This document shows positions 37,006 through 46,128 of a DNA stretch of 64,000 nt, piece by piece; within the stretch, counting starts at the first letter, position 1; every line of letters starts with the position of its first letter. Origin of the DNA: Candidatus Sulfurimonas marisnigri (GTDB taxonomy: Bacteria > Campylobacterota > Campylobacteria > Campylobacterales > Sulfurimonadaceae); assembly GCF_015265475.1 (NCBI RefSeq), contig NZ_CP054493.1, positions 682,001 through 746,000 on the forward strand, read 5' to 3'. The notes under the pieces are model-generated. The model was not told the DNA's origin. It searched no databases and saw nothing but the letters and a program-made list of their open reading frames with translations. Both the position numbers and the translations under genes were made by a program.

Positions 37006-38262
37006 ATGAAGAGACTTTTTCTGGCTTTGTTGGCATTGCCAACATTTGTATTTGCAGAGGATACGTTAAGCAGCGGTGACACTGCTTGGATGATAGTTGC
37101 TACGGCTTTAGTTATGTTGATGACACCTGCGGGATTAGCACTGTTTTATGGTGGTCTTACTCGTAGTAAAAATGTTATTAACACTGTCAGTATGAGTTTA
37201 GGTGCTTTCGCAGTTGGTAGTTTGGTGTGGGTATTAGTTGGTTACTCAATCGCATTTGGTGATGGTGACTTAATTGGTTCTGGAAAGGTTATGTTATCTG
37301 GAATTACTTCAGACACATTAAGTGGTACTATTCCTGAGCTTCTTTTTGTTGCATTTCAAGGAACTTTTGCAGCAATTGCTGTTGCAATTGCTAGTGGTTC
37401 AATGATAGAGAGAGTTAAGTTCTCTACATTTATGGTATTTGTTGCATTATGGATTGTAGCTGTTTATGCTCCTATTACACACTGGGCGTGGAGTGGTAAT
37501 TCGACTACATTGAACTTTGGTGAGATGGACTTTGCTGGTGGTACTGTTGTTCACTTAAATGCTGGTGTTGCTGGTTTTGTAGTTGCAATGATTTTAGGTA
37601 GAAGAAAAGATTACGGTAAAGTTGCTATCAAGCCATTTTCACCTATATTAGTAGCTCTTGGTGCTGCATTACTATGGTTTGGTTGGTTTGGTTTTAATGC
37701 TGGATCTGAGCTAGCTGCTGATGGCGTTGCTGCATCTGCTTTCTTAGTTACAAATATTGCTGCTTCTCTTGGTGTTATTGGTTGGATAGCTGTTGAGTGG
37801 TTAGTTTACAAAAAAGCTACTTTAGTTGGTGGTGCTTCTGGTGCTGTTGCTGGTCTTGTTGCTATTACTCCCGCTGCTGGTTCTGCTGGTGTTGAGGGTG
37901 CAATTATTATAGGTTTAGTTGGTGGTGCTTTAGGTTTTTATGGTGTTTCTAAACTTAAAAACATGTTCAAAGTTGATGATTCTTTAGATGCATTTTGGAT
38001 CCACGGTTTAGTTGGTATTTGGGGTTCAATTGCTACGGCAATATTTATTGCTGACTATGCGATGGCTAAAGATTATGACATGATGTCTCAACTGGTAAGT
38101 CAATTTCAAGCAATTGGATTAACTATAGTTTATAGTGGTGTTGTTACAGCAATAGTTTACTTTATTGCGTCTGCTTTAACTGGCGGTGGTAGAGTTGATG
38201 AGGAGACTGAAGCAAAAGGTCTTGATGAAACAGTTCACGGCGAAAAGGCTATTAACCTATAA
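37006..38262 (+). CDS. amt: Ammonium transporter Amt (first copy)
   Basis: 418 residues with a signal peptide-like start (MKRLFLALLALPTFVFAED) and eleven predicted membrane helices. Family motifs: PAGLALFYGGLTRSKNVIN, FQGTFAAIAVAIASG, GGTVVHLNAGVAGFV (first pore His) and DAFWIHGLVGIWGSI (second pore His). Conducts ammonium into the cell as a trimer. It is followed by glnK and then a second amt gene; PII blocks the channel when nitrogen is plentiful. A terminator with a poly-C tract separates it from glnK, so glnK is partly independently transcribed. Confidence 0.96.
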   Translation: MKRLFLALLALPTFVFAEDTLSSGDTAWMIVATALVMLMTPAGLALFYGGLTRSKNVINTVSMSLGAFAVGSLVWVLVGYSIAFGDGDLIGSGKVMLSGITSDTLSGTIPELLFVAFQGTFAAIAVAIASGSMIERVKFSTFMVFVALWIVAVYAPITHWAWSGNSTTLNFGEMDFAGGTVVHLNAGVAGFVVAMILGRRKDYGKVAIKPFSPILVALGAALLWFGWFGFNAGSELAADGVAASAFLVTNIAASLGVIGWIAVEWLVYKKATLVGGASGAVAGLVAITPAAGSAGVEGAIIIGLVGGALGFYGVSKLKNMFKVDDSLDAFWIHGLVGIWGSIATAIFIADYAMAKDYDMMSQLVSQFQAIGLTIVYSGVVTAIVYFIASALTGGGRVDEETEAKGLDETVHGEKAINL

Positions 38263-38274
38263 TTAAAATACTTA

Positions 38275-38310
38275 GGGGAGAGGAGTTAATTCCCCCCCCC
38301 CCTTTTTTTT
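38275..38310 (+). terminator. Terminator-like hairpin with an 11-C homopolymer and 8-T run
   Basis: GGGG(AGAGG...) at 38275 can pair with part of a run of eleven Cs at 38292-38302, directly followed by eight Ts. It is placed 13 bp after the amt stop codon. The C run allows alternative stem registers. Confidence 0.65.
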
Positions 38311-38329
38311 GTGTGTAGAGATACCATAA

Positions 38330-38725
<396 letters not shown>

Positions 38726-38732
38726 TTATAAC

Positions 38733-38756
38733 GCCAAAGGAAGTAATTTCTTTGGC
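38733..38756 (+). terminator. Hairpin after glnK
   Basis: GCCAAAG and CTTTGGC form a perfect stem 8 bp after the glnK stop codon. A second hairpin, GAATGC/GCATTC, follows at about 38792-38813. There is no U-run, so the role as terminator is uncertain. Confidence 0.4.
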
Positions 38757-38942
38757 AACGCTTACTCCGCTTAGGCAACTCGTCGTTGAGAATGCCATTG
38801 GTCAGCATTCCTAAAAGATGACTCCTATTTAAGTAGAATATTTACTTGAATTCTTCAAACTGATTAAAAATTAATCAACTCAAAAAAGAACTACATAGTA
38901 TTTAAGCTATAATATTTCCTTTAATTTTAAAAGGATATTTAC

Positions 38943-40118
38943 ATGTTAGAAGCTGATTTTAAATATATAATTGATACTTTCTTCACACTATTCACAATGG
39001 TCTTAATAATATTCATGGTTCCTGGTTTTGCCATGCTAGAAGCTGGACTTGTACGTACAAAAAATGTATCTGCTGTTCTTACAATAAATGTAATGATTTA
39101 CGCAGTTGCATCTTTGGCCTTTTTGCTCGTAGGTTATGAGCTAGCTTTTGGTGGCTGGGAGAGTGATACTCAGAGTATATGGGCAGTTTTTATGTTTCAA
39201 ATGGCATTTGTTGGTAAAACAGTAAATATTATGAGTGGTGGTGTTAGTGAGCGCGTTCGTATTATTCCTCTTGCTATATTTACAGTTGTTATGGGTGCAG
39301 TTATATACCCATTAGTTGTAAATGTAACTTGGGGTGCAGATATTCTAGCAGGTACAATGCTAGATATTGATATGTATGATTTAGCAGGTTCAACTGTGAT
39401 TCACTCAACAGGTGGTTGGGCTCTTCTTGCTGCAATTATGATAATGGGTCCAAGAAAGGGTCGCTACGTAGATGGAAAAATTAGAGTTATACCAGCTTCA
39501 AATATACCACTTGTTGTTTTGGGAGCACTTCTTCTTTGGATAGGTTGGTTTGGTTTCAACGGTGGAAGTGTTGGTTCTATTTCCTCTGTTGAGAATGCAA
39601 ACAGCGTTGCTAAAACAATTATGAATACTAATACAGCTGGTCTAGCTGGTGCTATCATTGCTGGATTTATTATGTATTTCAGATATAAACTGCTTGATAT
39701 TACTATGATTTTAAATGGTGCGTTGGGTGGTTTAGTTGCCGTTACTGCTGGACCTGATTTGTATGACATGTACACACCTATTTTAATTGGTCTAATCGGT
39801 GGTGCTTTAGTTGTTTTTGCAGTTCCTCTCTTTGATAAACTAAAATTAGACGATCCTGTTGGAGCACTTTCAGTTCACCTTGTAAATGGTGTCTGGGGAA
39901 CTTTGGCAGTTGGAATATTTGTAGATAGCGTCTCTTTTATGGCACAATTGAAGGGTGTTTTAATCGTAGCAGTTTTTGCATTTAGTGTTTCATTTGTAGT
40001 CTTATATAGTATAAATAAAATATCAAGATTCAGAGCAGAAGATGATGCTCAAGTTGAAGGCATGGATGTAAATGAGTGTGGTGTAGAAGCTTATCCAGAA
40101 TTCAAACGTGCTATATAG
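38943..40118 (+). CDS. amt: Ammonium transporter Amt (second, divergent copy)
   Basis: 391 residues, no cleaved signal peptide. Amt motifs: VPGFAMLEAGLVRTKNVSAVL, MSGGVSERVRI, GSTVIHSTGGWALLAA with the first pore His, GWFGFNGGS, and LSVHLVNGVWGTLAVG with the second pore His. It differs strongly from the first copy, so it is an old paralogue rather than a recent duplicate. It may have a different affinity or a sensory role. It has its own start region (AAAGGAT ribosome site) 217 bp after glnK. Confidence 0.94.
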   Translation: MLEADFKYIIDTFFTLFTMVLIIFMVPGFAMLEAGLVRTKNVSAVLTINVMIYAVASLAFLLVGYELAFGGWESDTQSIWAVFMFQMAFVGKTVNIMSGGVSERVRIIPLAIFTVVMGAVIYPLVVNVTWGADILAGTMLDIDMYDLAGSTVIHSTGGWALLAAIMIMGPRKGRYVDGKIRVIPASNIPLVVLGALLLWIGWFGFNGGSVGSISSVENANSVAKTIMNTNTAGLAGAIIAGFIMYFRYKLLDITMILNGALGGLVAVTAGPDLYDMYTPILIGLIGGALVVFAVPLFDKLKLDDPVGALSVHLVNGVWGTLAVGIFVDSVSFMAQLKGVLIVAVFAFSVSFVVLYSINKISRFRAEDDAQVEGMDVNECGVEAYPEFKRAI

Positions 40119-40174
40119 ACTTCATACTCTTCTTTTAACAAAATAGTAACAATCTTTTTGTTACTATTACCATC

Positions 40175-40903
40175 ATGATTAACTACAGCCGCCCATTACT
40201 AATATCACTTGTCTTTCATTCTATATTGATTTTAATGCTGCTGTTTACTTGGAGATATTACTCTGGTAATAAAAAAGCAGAGTGTGAAACTATAGTTTGT
40301 GTTCAACTAAGTAACCTACAGGCTAAAGAGATTACCAAAGAGAAGATAAATGTTGAAAATCCAAAGCCTCAAGAAGAACAAAAGACTGCAACTAAACAAG
40401 ATAAAATCACTCCCAAAGAAATACATGTAGCTCCAGTTATAGTGCCAATAAAAGAAGATATTTTTGAACCAAAGACGCAAGATAGTGAAAAAATACAAGA
40501 GACTGAGACAATCAAAGCAGAAATAATAGCCGAAGAAGGTGTTTTAGAAGAAAAAACTGCTGTAAAAATTGCTGAAAAAAAGTTACATGTAGAACCAAAT
40601 ATAAACAAAGAAGAAGTTGCAAAAGAGTATTTGAAAATCAATACGCAGAAAATAACGCAACTTTTACAAGAGAACCTATACTATCCAAGAAATGCTAGAA
40701 AAAGAAATATTACCGGTGAGGTTTTTATAAGATTTACACTAGGTATTGATTCTGAAGTTTATGATGTTGAGATTGTAAACTCAAAAAATAATATATTAAG
40801 TCGTGCAGCAGTTAAAACAATAGAAGATTTGTCCGGGAAATTTCCAAAACCTAATAAAGAAATTATTTTAAATGTACCAATAAATTATAATTTGAGTGAA
40901 TAA
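40175..40903 (+). CDS. TonB-family energy-transducing protein
   Basis: 242 residues. One N-terminal membrane anchor (LLISLVFHSILILMLLFTW) with a His in the TonB style, then a long Lys/Glu/Pro linker that spans the periplasm. The C-terminal TonB domain has LLQENLYYPRNARKRNITGEV and the usual strand IRFTLGIDSEVYDVEIVNS. It transmits proton-motive force to outer-membrane receptors. No exbB/exbD or receptor genes are adjacent. It starts 56 bp after the second amt gene on the same strand. Confidence 0.85.
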   Translation: MINYSRPLLISLVFHSILILMLLFTWRYYSGNKKAECETIVCVQLSNLQAKEITKEKINVENPKPQEEQKTATKQDKITPKEIHVAPVIVPIKEDIFEPKTQDSEKIQETETIKAEIIAEEGVLEEKTAVKIAEKKLHVEPNINKEEVAKEYLKINTQKITQLLQENLYYPRNARKRNITGEVFIRFTLGIDSEVYDVEIVNSKNNILSRAAVKTIEDLSGKFPKPNKEIILNVPINYNLSE

Positions 40904-41099
40904 ATTTTTTTATATTTACTATATAAGTCGGATTTTATAATAAGATATAAAAAGATTTTATCGTTTGTTGAGAGTAAAAATCAAGCATATTTATCCAAAT
41001 AATACTAACAAATTGAGGTTCGATGATTAAGATAATAACGAATGGTATAAGTAAGTTTTCTTTCGATAAGATGCCAGTATAATTTTGTAAAGGAAAATA

Positions 41100-41441
41100 A
41101 TGGAAAAAATAAATACCTTATTAGAGAAATATAATAATTTTAAAGATGCTCAGATTCGCTCAATTCAACCACTTTCGGATACTTCAAAAGTTCTTACAAT
41201 TGTAGTGCAAGATGATGATGGTGAAGATCTTAATACTGTTAAGATAGAGTTTATCAATATCAGTAATTCAAGAATATTGGAAAACAGTGTACTGCCTTAT
41301 ATGGATATGGGTTTTGGAATTAGTCTTATTAAAGAACATGGTTTATATGGTTTTGCACTAGGAAGTGGTACAGCTATGCTACATGTTCATAATGCACCAT
41401 TATATATTGTTTCTTCAGATATTAAAATTGAAGAAAAATAA
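41100..41441 (+). CDS. Unrecognised 113-residue protein
   Basis: No family recognised. It is a soluble, acidic small protein with a beta-rich middle (KVLTIVVQDDDGEDLNTVKIEFINIS) and a Gly-rich segment (MDMGFGISLIKEHGLYGFALGSG). AAAGGAAA precedes the ATG. It is a lone gene between the TonB-like gene and the MOSC gene. The compact shape suggests a single-domain protein, but function is unknown. Confidence 0.65.
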   Translation: MEKINTLLEKYNNFKDAQIRSIQPLSDTSKVLTIVVQDDDGEDLNTVKIEFINISNSRILENSVLPYMDMGFGISLIKEHGLYGFALGSGTAMLHVHNAPLYIVSSDIKIEEK

Positions 41442-41687
41442 AAATCAAGTAAGCATAATTACAACTAAAAAGACTTAGTTTGTATTATATAATGTGTTGA
41501 CAGACTATAAACCTAAAAAGATCTAACTAAGAGTTGAGAAGATAAGTAACTTGATGATAGACGGTTTGGGATTCGAAATTATTTATTTATTATTATTTTA
41601 TTTTTCTAATTAAAAAAAGTAATAAGGCTAGAGATAAACTATGCTACTATTATCAAAAATTTGTATTATTATAATAAAGGACAACAG

Positions 41688-42137
41688 ATGAAAAGTGGAA
41701 AAGTATTATCATTATATATGACCATGCCTGACATGATGCGTTCTGGTCACCGCATGAAGTGTGATGACTTTGACTGTGATTCTAATGGTATCGTAGGTAG
41801 TAGAGACTATGAAAATGGAACAGAGCCAGTATTGGTTTTAGTTTCAAAAAAGAGTTATGATATCATAGAAGAGGCGGAACTTGTTCTTGAAAAAGGTGTA
41901 TTGATGGAAAACATTTATGTAGACATTGACCTTTATCATCTAAACAAAGGATCGATAATCGAGATCGGGGAAACTCTCTTTGAAGTGACTGGACCATGCG
42001 AGGATTACCGTTACCTATATGCATTTGCACCTGAGCTTCCTGAACTAATTCATGGAAAACGTGGTCTTTTTGTATCTCCTGTAGACTATGGAGGAATCAA
42101 AATTGGAAATGAAGTAAAGGTAATAAAAGAGATTTAA
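41688..42137 (+). CDS. MOSC-domain protein
   Basis: 149 residues from ATG 41688, which has AAGGAC upstream; the open frame extends nine codons further without a ribosome site. The MOSC fold is seen in NGIVGSRDYENGTEPVLVLV, ENIYVDIDLYHLNKGSIIEIGETLFEVTGPCEDYRYL (quoted in parts) and KRGLFVSPVDYGGIKIGNEV. MOSC domains bind sulfur or molybdenum cofactors. Only one Cys is present at the usual GPC position; the second position is Asp-Tyr. It is shorter than YiiM-type proteins, fitting a minimal MOSC. No operon partners are clear. Confidence 0.72.
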   Translation: MKSGKVLSLYMTMPDMMRSGHRMKCDDFDCDSNGIVGSRDYENGTEPVLVLVSKKSYDIIEEAELVLEKGVLMENIYVDIDLYHLNKGSIIEIGETLFEVTGPCEDYRYLYAFAPELPELIHGKRGLFVSPVDYGGIKIGNEVKVIKEI

Positions 42138-42305
42138 GATGAATCTTCTTCTTTGTTTTAGAAGGAAAGAATGTTATCTAGAGTTGAAAGAATTTGAATT
42201 TAGGTTCAATTATAGATGAGAAGATCTATATAAATTACTGTTAAAGATCTTTAGAAAAAATTCTCTTAACTAGGGCATGTCCCCTTTAAAAAAGGAGTAC
42301 GAAAC

Positions 42306-42773
42306 ATGAAAAAAATAGGTATTGGAATAGACTACAGTAACATCTGTAAAGACTTTAATACAGTATATTTAGATAGAGACAATACAGATCCCCAAACCTC
42401 CAAATGTATGAAAGAGGTGCTCGCTTGGACTAAGGAGTTTGTATCTGAACTTATAGAAAGTTTCGGATATGAAATATATAGTTTAAACTCTTCTACTTCA
42501 GTAAAGATAGACAATATTGCTTCTAAAAGATTTCTTTTTTACTCTCTAGAGAAAGAGATATTATTACAAAACTATATTATACAAAAAGAATATGCACAAT
42601 ATGATAATTTAGCTGAATGGGAGATAGACAACAACGATAGTGTAGTTATCCAAAATGATGAGGATGGCGGAGGAATCTACCTCTTTCTTAATGAAAACTC
42701 TAGTGTACATAAATGGATAACTAATAAACTGCAAAACTTTTCTTTAGATGAAGTACCCTTTTCTGCAAAATAA
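42306..42773 (+). CDS. Unrecognised 155-residue protein
   Basis: No family recognised. AAAGGAG precedes the ATG by six bases, so it is well expressed in principle. Features: an N-terminal strand (KKIGIGIDYSNI), a helical region (MKEVLAWTKEFVSELIESFGYEIY) and an acidic C-terminal half (DNNDSVVIQNDEDGGGIYLFL). No membrane segment or signal peptide. It is convergent with the truncated-hemoglobin gene. Possibly a lineage-specific gene. Confidence 0.65.
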   Translation: MKKIGIGIDYSNICKDFNTVYLDRDNTDPQTSKCMKEVLAWTKEFVSELIESFGYEIYSLNSSTSVKIDNIASKRFLFYSLEKEILLQNYIIQKEYAQYDNLAEWEIDNNDSVVIQNDEDGGGIYLFLNENSSVHKWITNKLQNFSLDEVPFSAK

Positions 42774-42794
42774 AAAATATTTTGTTTAGTCGTC

Positions 42795-43184
42795 TTAATC
42801 TTCACCATTTATATCAAGGTTATCCATAAATTGTTTTGCTAATATTTCAGCTTTTTTATAAAACTTCTCAGCAATCTCTGGAACAAATAACTTATGTACA
42901 ACCTCATTAAATAGTTTTAACCAACGCTCAAAAGTTTCAGGATAAAGCTCTCCTATAAAAGCATGTGAAGGAAAAGGGTCACCCATATAGCCTCTCTCTC
43001 CGGTCATCATCATAAGCCAAAAGTTATCTAGAGTATTAAAATGCTCATGCCACTTGCCATTTTTTAAATCATCACCTAAGGCTTTGATGAAGTAAGGACC
43101 TAGAACATCATCTTTAAGAATGATTGCATAAAACTCACGCACCATTTTTTTTATCGTACCTCTATCTACAGTATTATAAGGCAT
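42795..43184 (-). CDS. Group III truncated hemoglobin
   Basis: 129 residues, starting at ATG 43184 (MPYNTVDRG) which has AAGGAG upstream; an upstream start at 43232 lacks a ribosome site. Family marks are REFYAIILKDDVLGPYF, WHEHFNTLDNFWLMMMTGERGY and PFPSHAFIGELYPETFERWLKLF, including the proximal-side His in the F-helix region (PSHAF). Such globins handle nitric oxide or oxygen in Campylobacterota (compare Ctb of Campylobacter). Single gene; suits a microaerobic life style. Confidence 0.88.
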   Translation of the reverse strand: MPYNTVDRGTIKKMVREFYAIILKDDVLGPYFIKALGDDLKNGKWHEHFNTLDNFWLMMMTGERGYMGDPFPSHAFIGELYPETFERWLKLFNEVVHKLFVPEIAEKFYKKAEILAKQFMDNLDINGED

Positions 43185-43531
43185 AGCATCTCCTTGTATG
43201 AATGATGAGAGTATAGCTAAACTATAATACAACGGTATTGATTAATATCAAGTCCACTTGAATATTTAGATTATCATGCCACTAAAAGTCAAGGCACAAT
43301 TTATGTAGTTTAAATTCCACCTAATTAAGCTACTTTTTCTAAAGAAACTTCGTTGTAAAACTTACATGATATAAGCATTCATCAGCTTTTGATAATTAAG
43401 AACGGAATTAAATTTATTGAAATTGTAAAATTTAACATACTTGGAATGTCCCCTATAAACTAGACAATATTTAATTCAGTAATTTAGATAAAATAATACG
43501 AATGTATTATGAGATTTAATAGGATTAAAAA

Positions 43532-43816
43532 ATGGCAAGAGTAGTTTATAGTGAAGAGTTCAGAATAGAAGCGGTGAAGCAAGTTACAAAAAATGGGTAT
43601 AGCATTACAGATACTGCTGATAGACTAGGAGTTCATCCTGACTCACTAAGAAACTGGATAAAAAGATTAGAATCTCCCCAAGCAATACAAAAGCATCAAA
43701 TATTAGATGAATCTCAAATAGAGATAAAGAAACTCCAAAAAGAGCTCAAAAGAGTTACAGAAGAGAGGGACATACTAAAAAAGGCCGCGGTGTACTTTGC
43801 AAGCCACACAAACTAA
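43532..43816 (+). CDS. IS3-family transposase OrfA (copy 2)
   Basis: Same 94-residue protein as at 20653-20937: an HTH plus leucine-zipper-like helix. The slippery heptamer A AAA AAG is at 43777-43783 for -1 frameshifting into orfB. Confidence 0.93.
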   Translation: MARVVYSEEFRIEAVKQVTKNGYSITDTADRLGVHPDSLRNWIKRLESPQAIQKHQILDESQIEIKKLQKELKRVTEERDILKKAAVYFASHTN

Positions 43817-43875
43817 AATATGCTTTTATAAAAGTATATAGTGAAGTTTATTCAGTTCATAGACTTTGCAAAGTT

Positions 43876-44688
43876 ATGCAAGTACACCGTAGCGGATATT
43901 ATCAGTGGCTAAATCAGCCGATCTCAGATAGAGAACTTGAAAATAAAGAATTGCTAATACAGATTAAAGATGCATTCAAAGCATCAAATGGTGTTTATGG
44001 TCACAGGAATATTCATAAAGACCTCAAAGAGTTAGGTATTCATGTAAATAAAAAGCGAGTAGCTAGACTCATGAGTGAAGCTAAACTGTATGGGGTAGGC
44101 ACTTATAAACGTAAGCCATATAGTAAGGCTGGTCCAGCTCACAAAGCTTATCCAAACCATCTTCATCAGTGTTTCATTTCAGGGAAGCCAAATGACACAT
44201 GGGTGAGTGATATAACTTACATTAGAACTAAAGAAGGATGGATATTTTTAGCCACTGTTATTGATTTATATAGTAGAAAAATTATTGGCTGGGCAACTGG
44301 CCATCGCCAAACTACACCGTTAATTGTTGAAGCATTAAAAATGGCCACAACAAGACTAAGTAAGGATGACAAGGTCATACTTCACTCAGATCAAGGGAGT
44401 CAATATGCTTCTTACGACTATAAAAAGTTTGCAACTTCACATAATATTACTCTGAGTATGAGTCGAAGAGGAAACTGTTATGACAATGCAGTTGCCGAGA
44501 GCTTTTTTAAGACTCTAAAAAAGGAGCTTGTTAGAAAACAGATATTTTTAACGAGAGAAATTGCAGCTTCTAAAATATTTGAATATATAGAAATGTTCTA
44601 CAACTCAAAAAGAAGACATAGTTATTTAGATTATATTTCACCGAATGAGTTTGAAAAAAGGTATAATCAAAAGTCTTTAAAAAGTTAG
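43876..44688 (+). CDS. IS3-family transposase OrfB (copy 2)
   Basis: Same 270-residue DDE transposase part as at 20997-21809 with the catalytic residues in WVSDITYIRT, ILHSDQGSQYAS and NCYDNAVAESFF. Both copies look functional. Confidence 0.93.
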   Translation: MQVHRSGYYQWLNQPISDRELENKELLIQIKDAFKASNGVYGHRNIHKDLKELGIHVNKKRVARLMSEAKLYGVGTYKRKPYSKAGPAHKAYPNHLHQCFISGKPNDTWVSDITYIRTKEGWIFLATVIDLYSRKIIGWATGHRQTTPLIVEALKMATTRLSKDDKVILHSDQGSQYASYDYKKFATSHNITLSMSRRGNCYDNAVAESFFKTLKKELVRKQIFLTREIAASKIFEYIEMFYNSKRRHSYLDYISPNEFEKRYNQKSLKS

Positions 44689-44733
44689 GTTTTTACTAGT
44701 TTAGTAATTGTCTAGTTTATAGGGGACATTCCA

Positions 44734-45402
44734 ACTTGCTAATAACTTCTATATACTAATTGCTGGTTGCAAACTATAACTGCTCAATTAGATGTTTAAT
44801 ATACGTTGTATTGAAAGATTTTATGCTCATAAATTTAAATTGATGTTGTACGTTTCTTTCTAGGTTATATAGCTTATATAACATATGTATTCACATAATT
44901 TAATCTTTGTTAATACTTATCTTAAAATTACACTCTTATTGCCACATATGAATAAGTCAATAGAGTAAAATGATGTATATTTGTATATCTAATCAATAAT
45001 ATTAGTGATTTTTATATTTTTCAGACTATAGATTGGTGTTTTGAGTGTAACTATTCTACTCATATCAATAAATTCAAATTGATCTAATTGTGTAACTATT
45101 CTACTCATTCTATATGATTTCATATTATTATTATCGTAATAATTAGCATGCTTAGAGTCTATAAGAGACTTCTTGTTTGACAAATAAAAGCTCTTTTATA
45201 TGCCCTTTGTTAAGTGCTTTAGCTAGCTTCTTCTTCTCTTCTTTTAGATCTTTAATTTCTTCTTTGAAATCTTTAATCTCATCTTTGTAGGTTTTGTTCG
45301 CTTATATTTAAGATCTAATATTAGATATAAAACTTAAAAACATTGTAAGAAGATTTAATGTAACTTTATGGAAACTTTTTCAGTAAATACAAGGAGTTAA
45401 AC
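44734..45402. other. 669-bp region upstream of the oxidoreductase operon, with a gene remnant
   Basis: No intact gene. On the minus strand, from about 45302 to about 45150, a frame without start codon encodes a Lys/Glu coiled-coil fragment (YKDEIKDFKEEIKDLKEEKK) ending in a stop, which looks like the tail of a degraded gene. The last ~100 bp should carry the promoter of the five-gene operon. AAGGAG precedes its first ATG. Confidence 0.4.
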
Positions 45403-46116
45403 ATGATAAAAAAAGTAAAAGAAGGTCCGGCAGGTTATATGCCACAGTCAGCACCATCCATGGGAGTCGAACTTGCACCAAAAGGTCAAGCTTTACTTTA
45501 TGGGAATGTTGTCACTGAAGAAGAGGCAATGAGAGATGCTGCAATAGCATTACTCACAAAGGATAACCCAACAATCTTCCCTGGTCCTCAAGTTCTATGG
45601 GACTGGAAAGATGATGTTGCAGAGAAAGCTGCAGCTCTATTAGAACTTGCGTCAGAGATTCCAAACTGTAAAATTATTCCAATGCCAGATTACAGACCAA
45701 AATATCCAAAAATCGATGTTAAGGCTGAAATCAATCCAAATCACCCGAATCTAACAATCTTAGATAACAAAATCAAAGCTTGTGTTTTTGTAGGTGTACA
45801 CTGTCACTACGCAAATCTTACACTTAGAATGATCCGTGCTGGTACAGATTGTTATACGGTTGCATTATGTGCCTATATGGGACATGAAGAAGCGATGGCA
45901 TCAATCAGAGATTTACATGCAGATGATATTAGAAAATTCAAAGATATTGTCATTGAAGAGAGAAATAAACTAGGCATTGAGTGGACTACTACTCTACCAC
46001 CTGAAAATCCATCTTTACCAAAAGAGGATTATAGTACATTGTCACCGGCAGACTATGGCGAGTATAGAAGTCTCATCATGTCTAAAAAAGGTGAACATGT
46101 TACTGCAGTTGAATAA
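45403..46116 (+). CDS. Five-subunit 2-oxoacid:ferredoxin oxidoreductase, epsilon subunit (CODH-beta-like), set 1
   Basis: 237 residues. The family is often labelled carbon monoxide dehydrogenase beta subunit-like, and it is the extra epsilon subunit of the five-subunit pyruvate and 2-oxoglutarate:ferredoxin oxidoreductases known from Hydrogenobacter. Key stretches are NPTIFPGPQVLWDWKDD, MPDYRPKYPKIDVKAEINPN, VFVGVHCHYANLTLRMIRAG and ALCAYMGHEEAM. First gene of an operon epsilon-alpha-beta-gamma-ferredoxin; 12 bp to the next gene. A paralogue begins at 63470. Whether the complex acts on pyruvate or 2-oxoglutarate cannot be decided here. Confidence 0.87.
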   Translation: MIKKVKEGPAGYMPQSAPSMGVELAPKGQALLYGNVVTEEEAMRDAAIALLTKDNPTIFPGPQVLWDWKDDVAEKAAALLELASEIPNCKIIPMPDYRPKYPKIDVKAEINPNHPNLTILDNKIKACVFVGVHCHYANLTLRMIRAGTDCYTVALCAYMGHEEAMASIRDLHADDIRKFKDIVIEERNKLGIEWTTTLPPENPSLPKEDYSTLSPADYGEYRSLIMSKKGEHVTAVE

Positions 46117-46128
46117 AGGAGAAAATAG

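Larger units (their letters stand above)
43442..44733 (+). mobile_element. IS3-family insertion sequence, copy 2 (1292 bp)
   Basis: Apparently identical to the copy at 20563-21854. It has the same perfect ends (TGGAATGTCCCC / GGGGACATTCCA) and a different 3-bp target duplication, ACT, at 43439-43441 and 44734-44736. Inserted in an intergenic region between the hemoglobin gene and the oxidoreductase operon. Confidence 0.95.

Noticed and set aside
42270-42300. GCATGTCCCCTTT as a possible IS end similar to TGGAATGTCCCC
   Set aside because: Only about eight bases match and no transposase or second end is near; part of it is the ribosome site of the following gene.
44989-45183. 64-aa minus-strand ORF with a repeated MSRIVT
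   Set aside because: No ribosome site, AT-rich low-complexity sequence and no resemblance to known proteins; likely chance.
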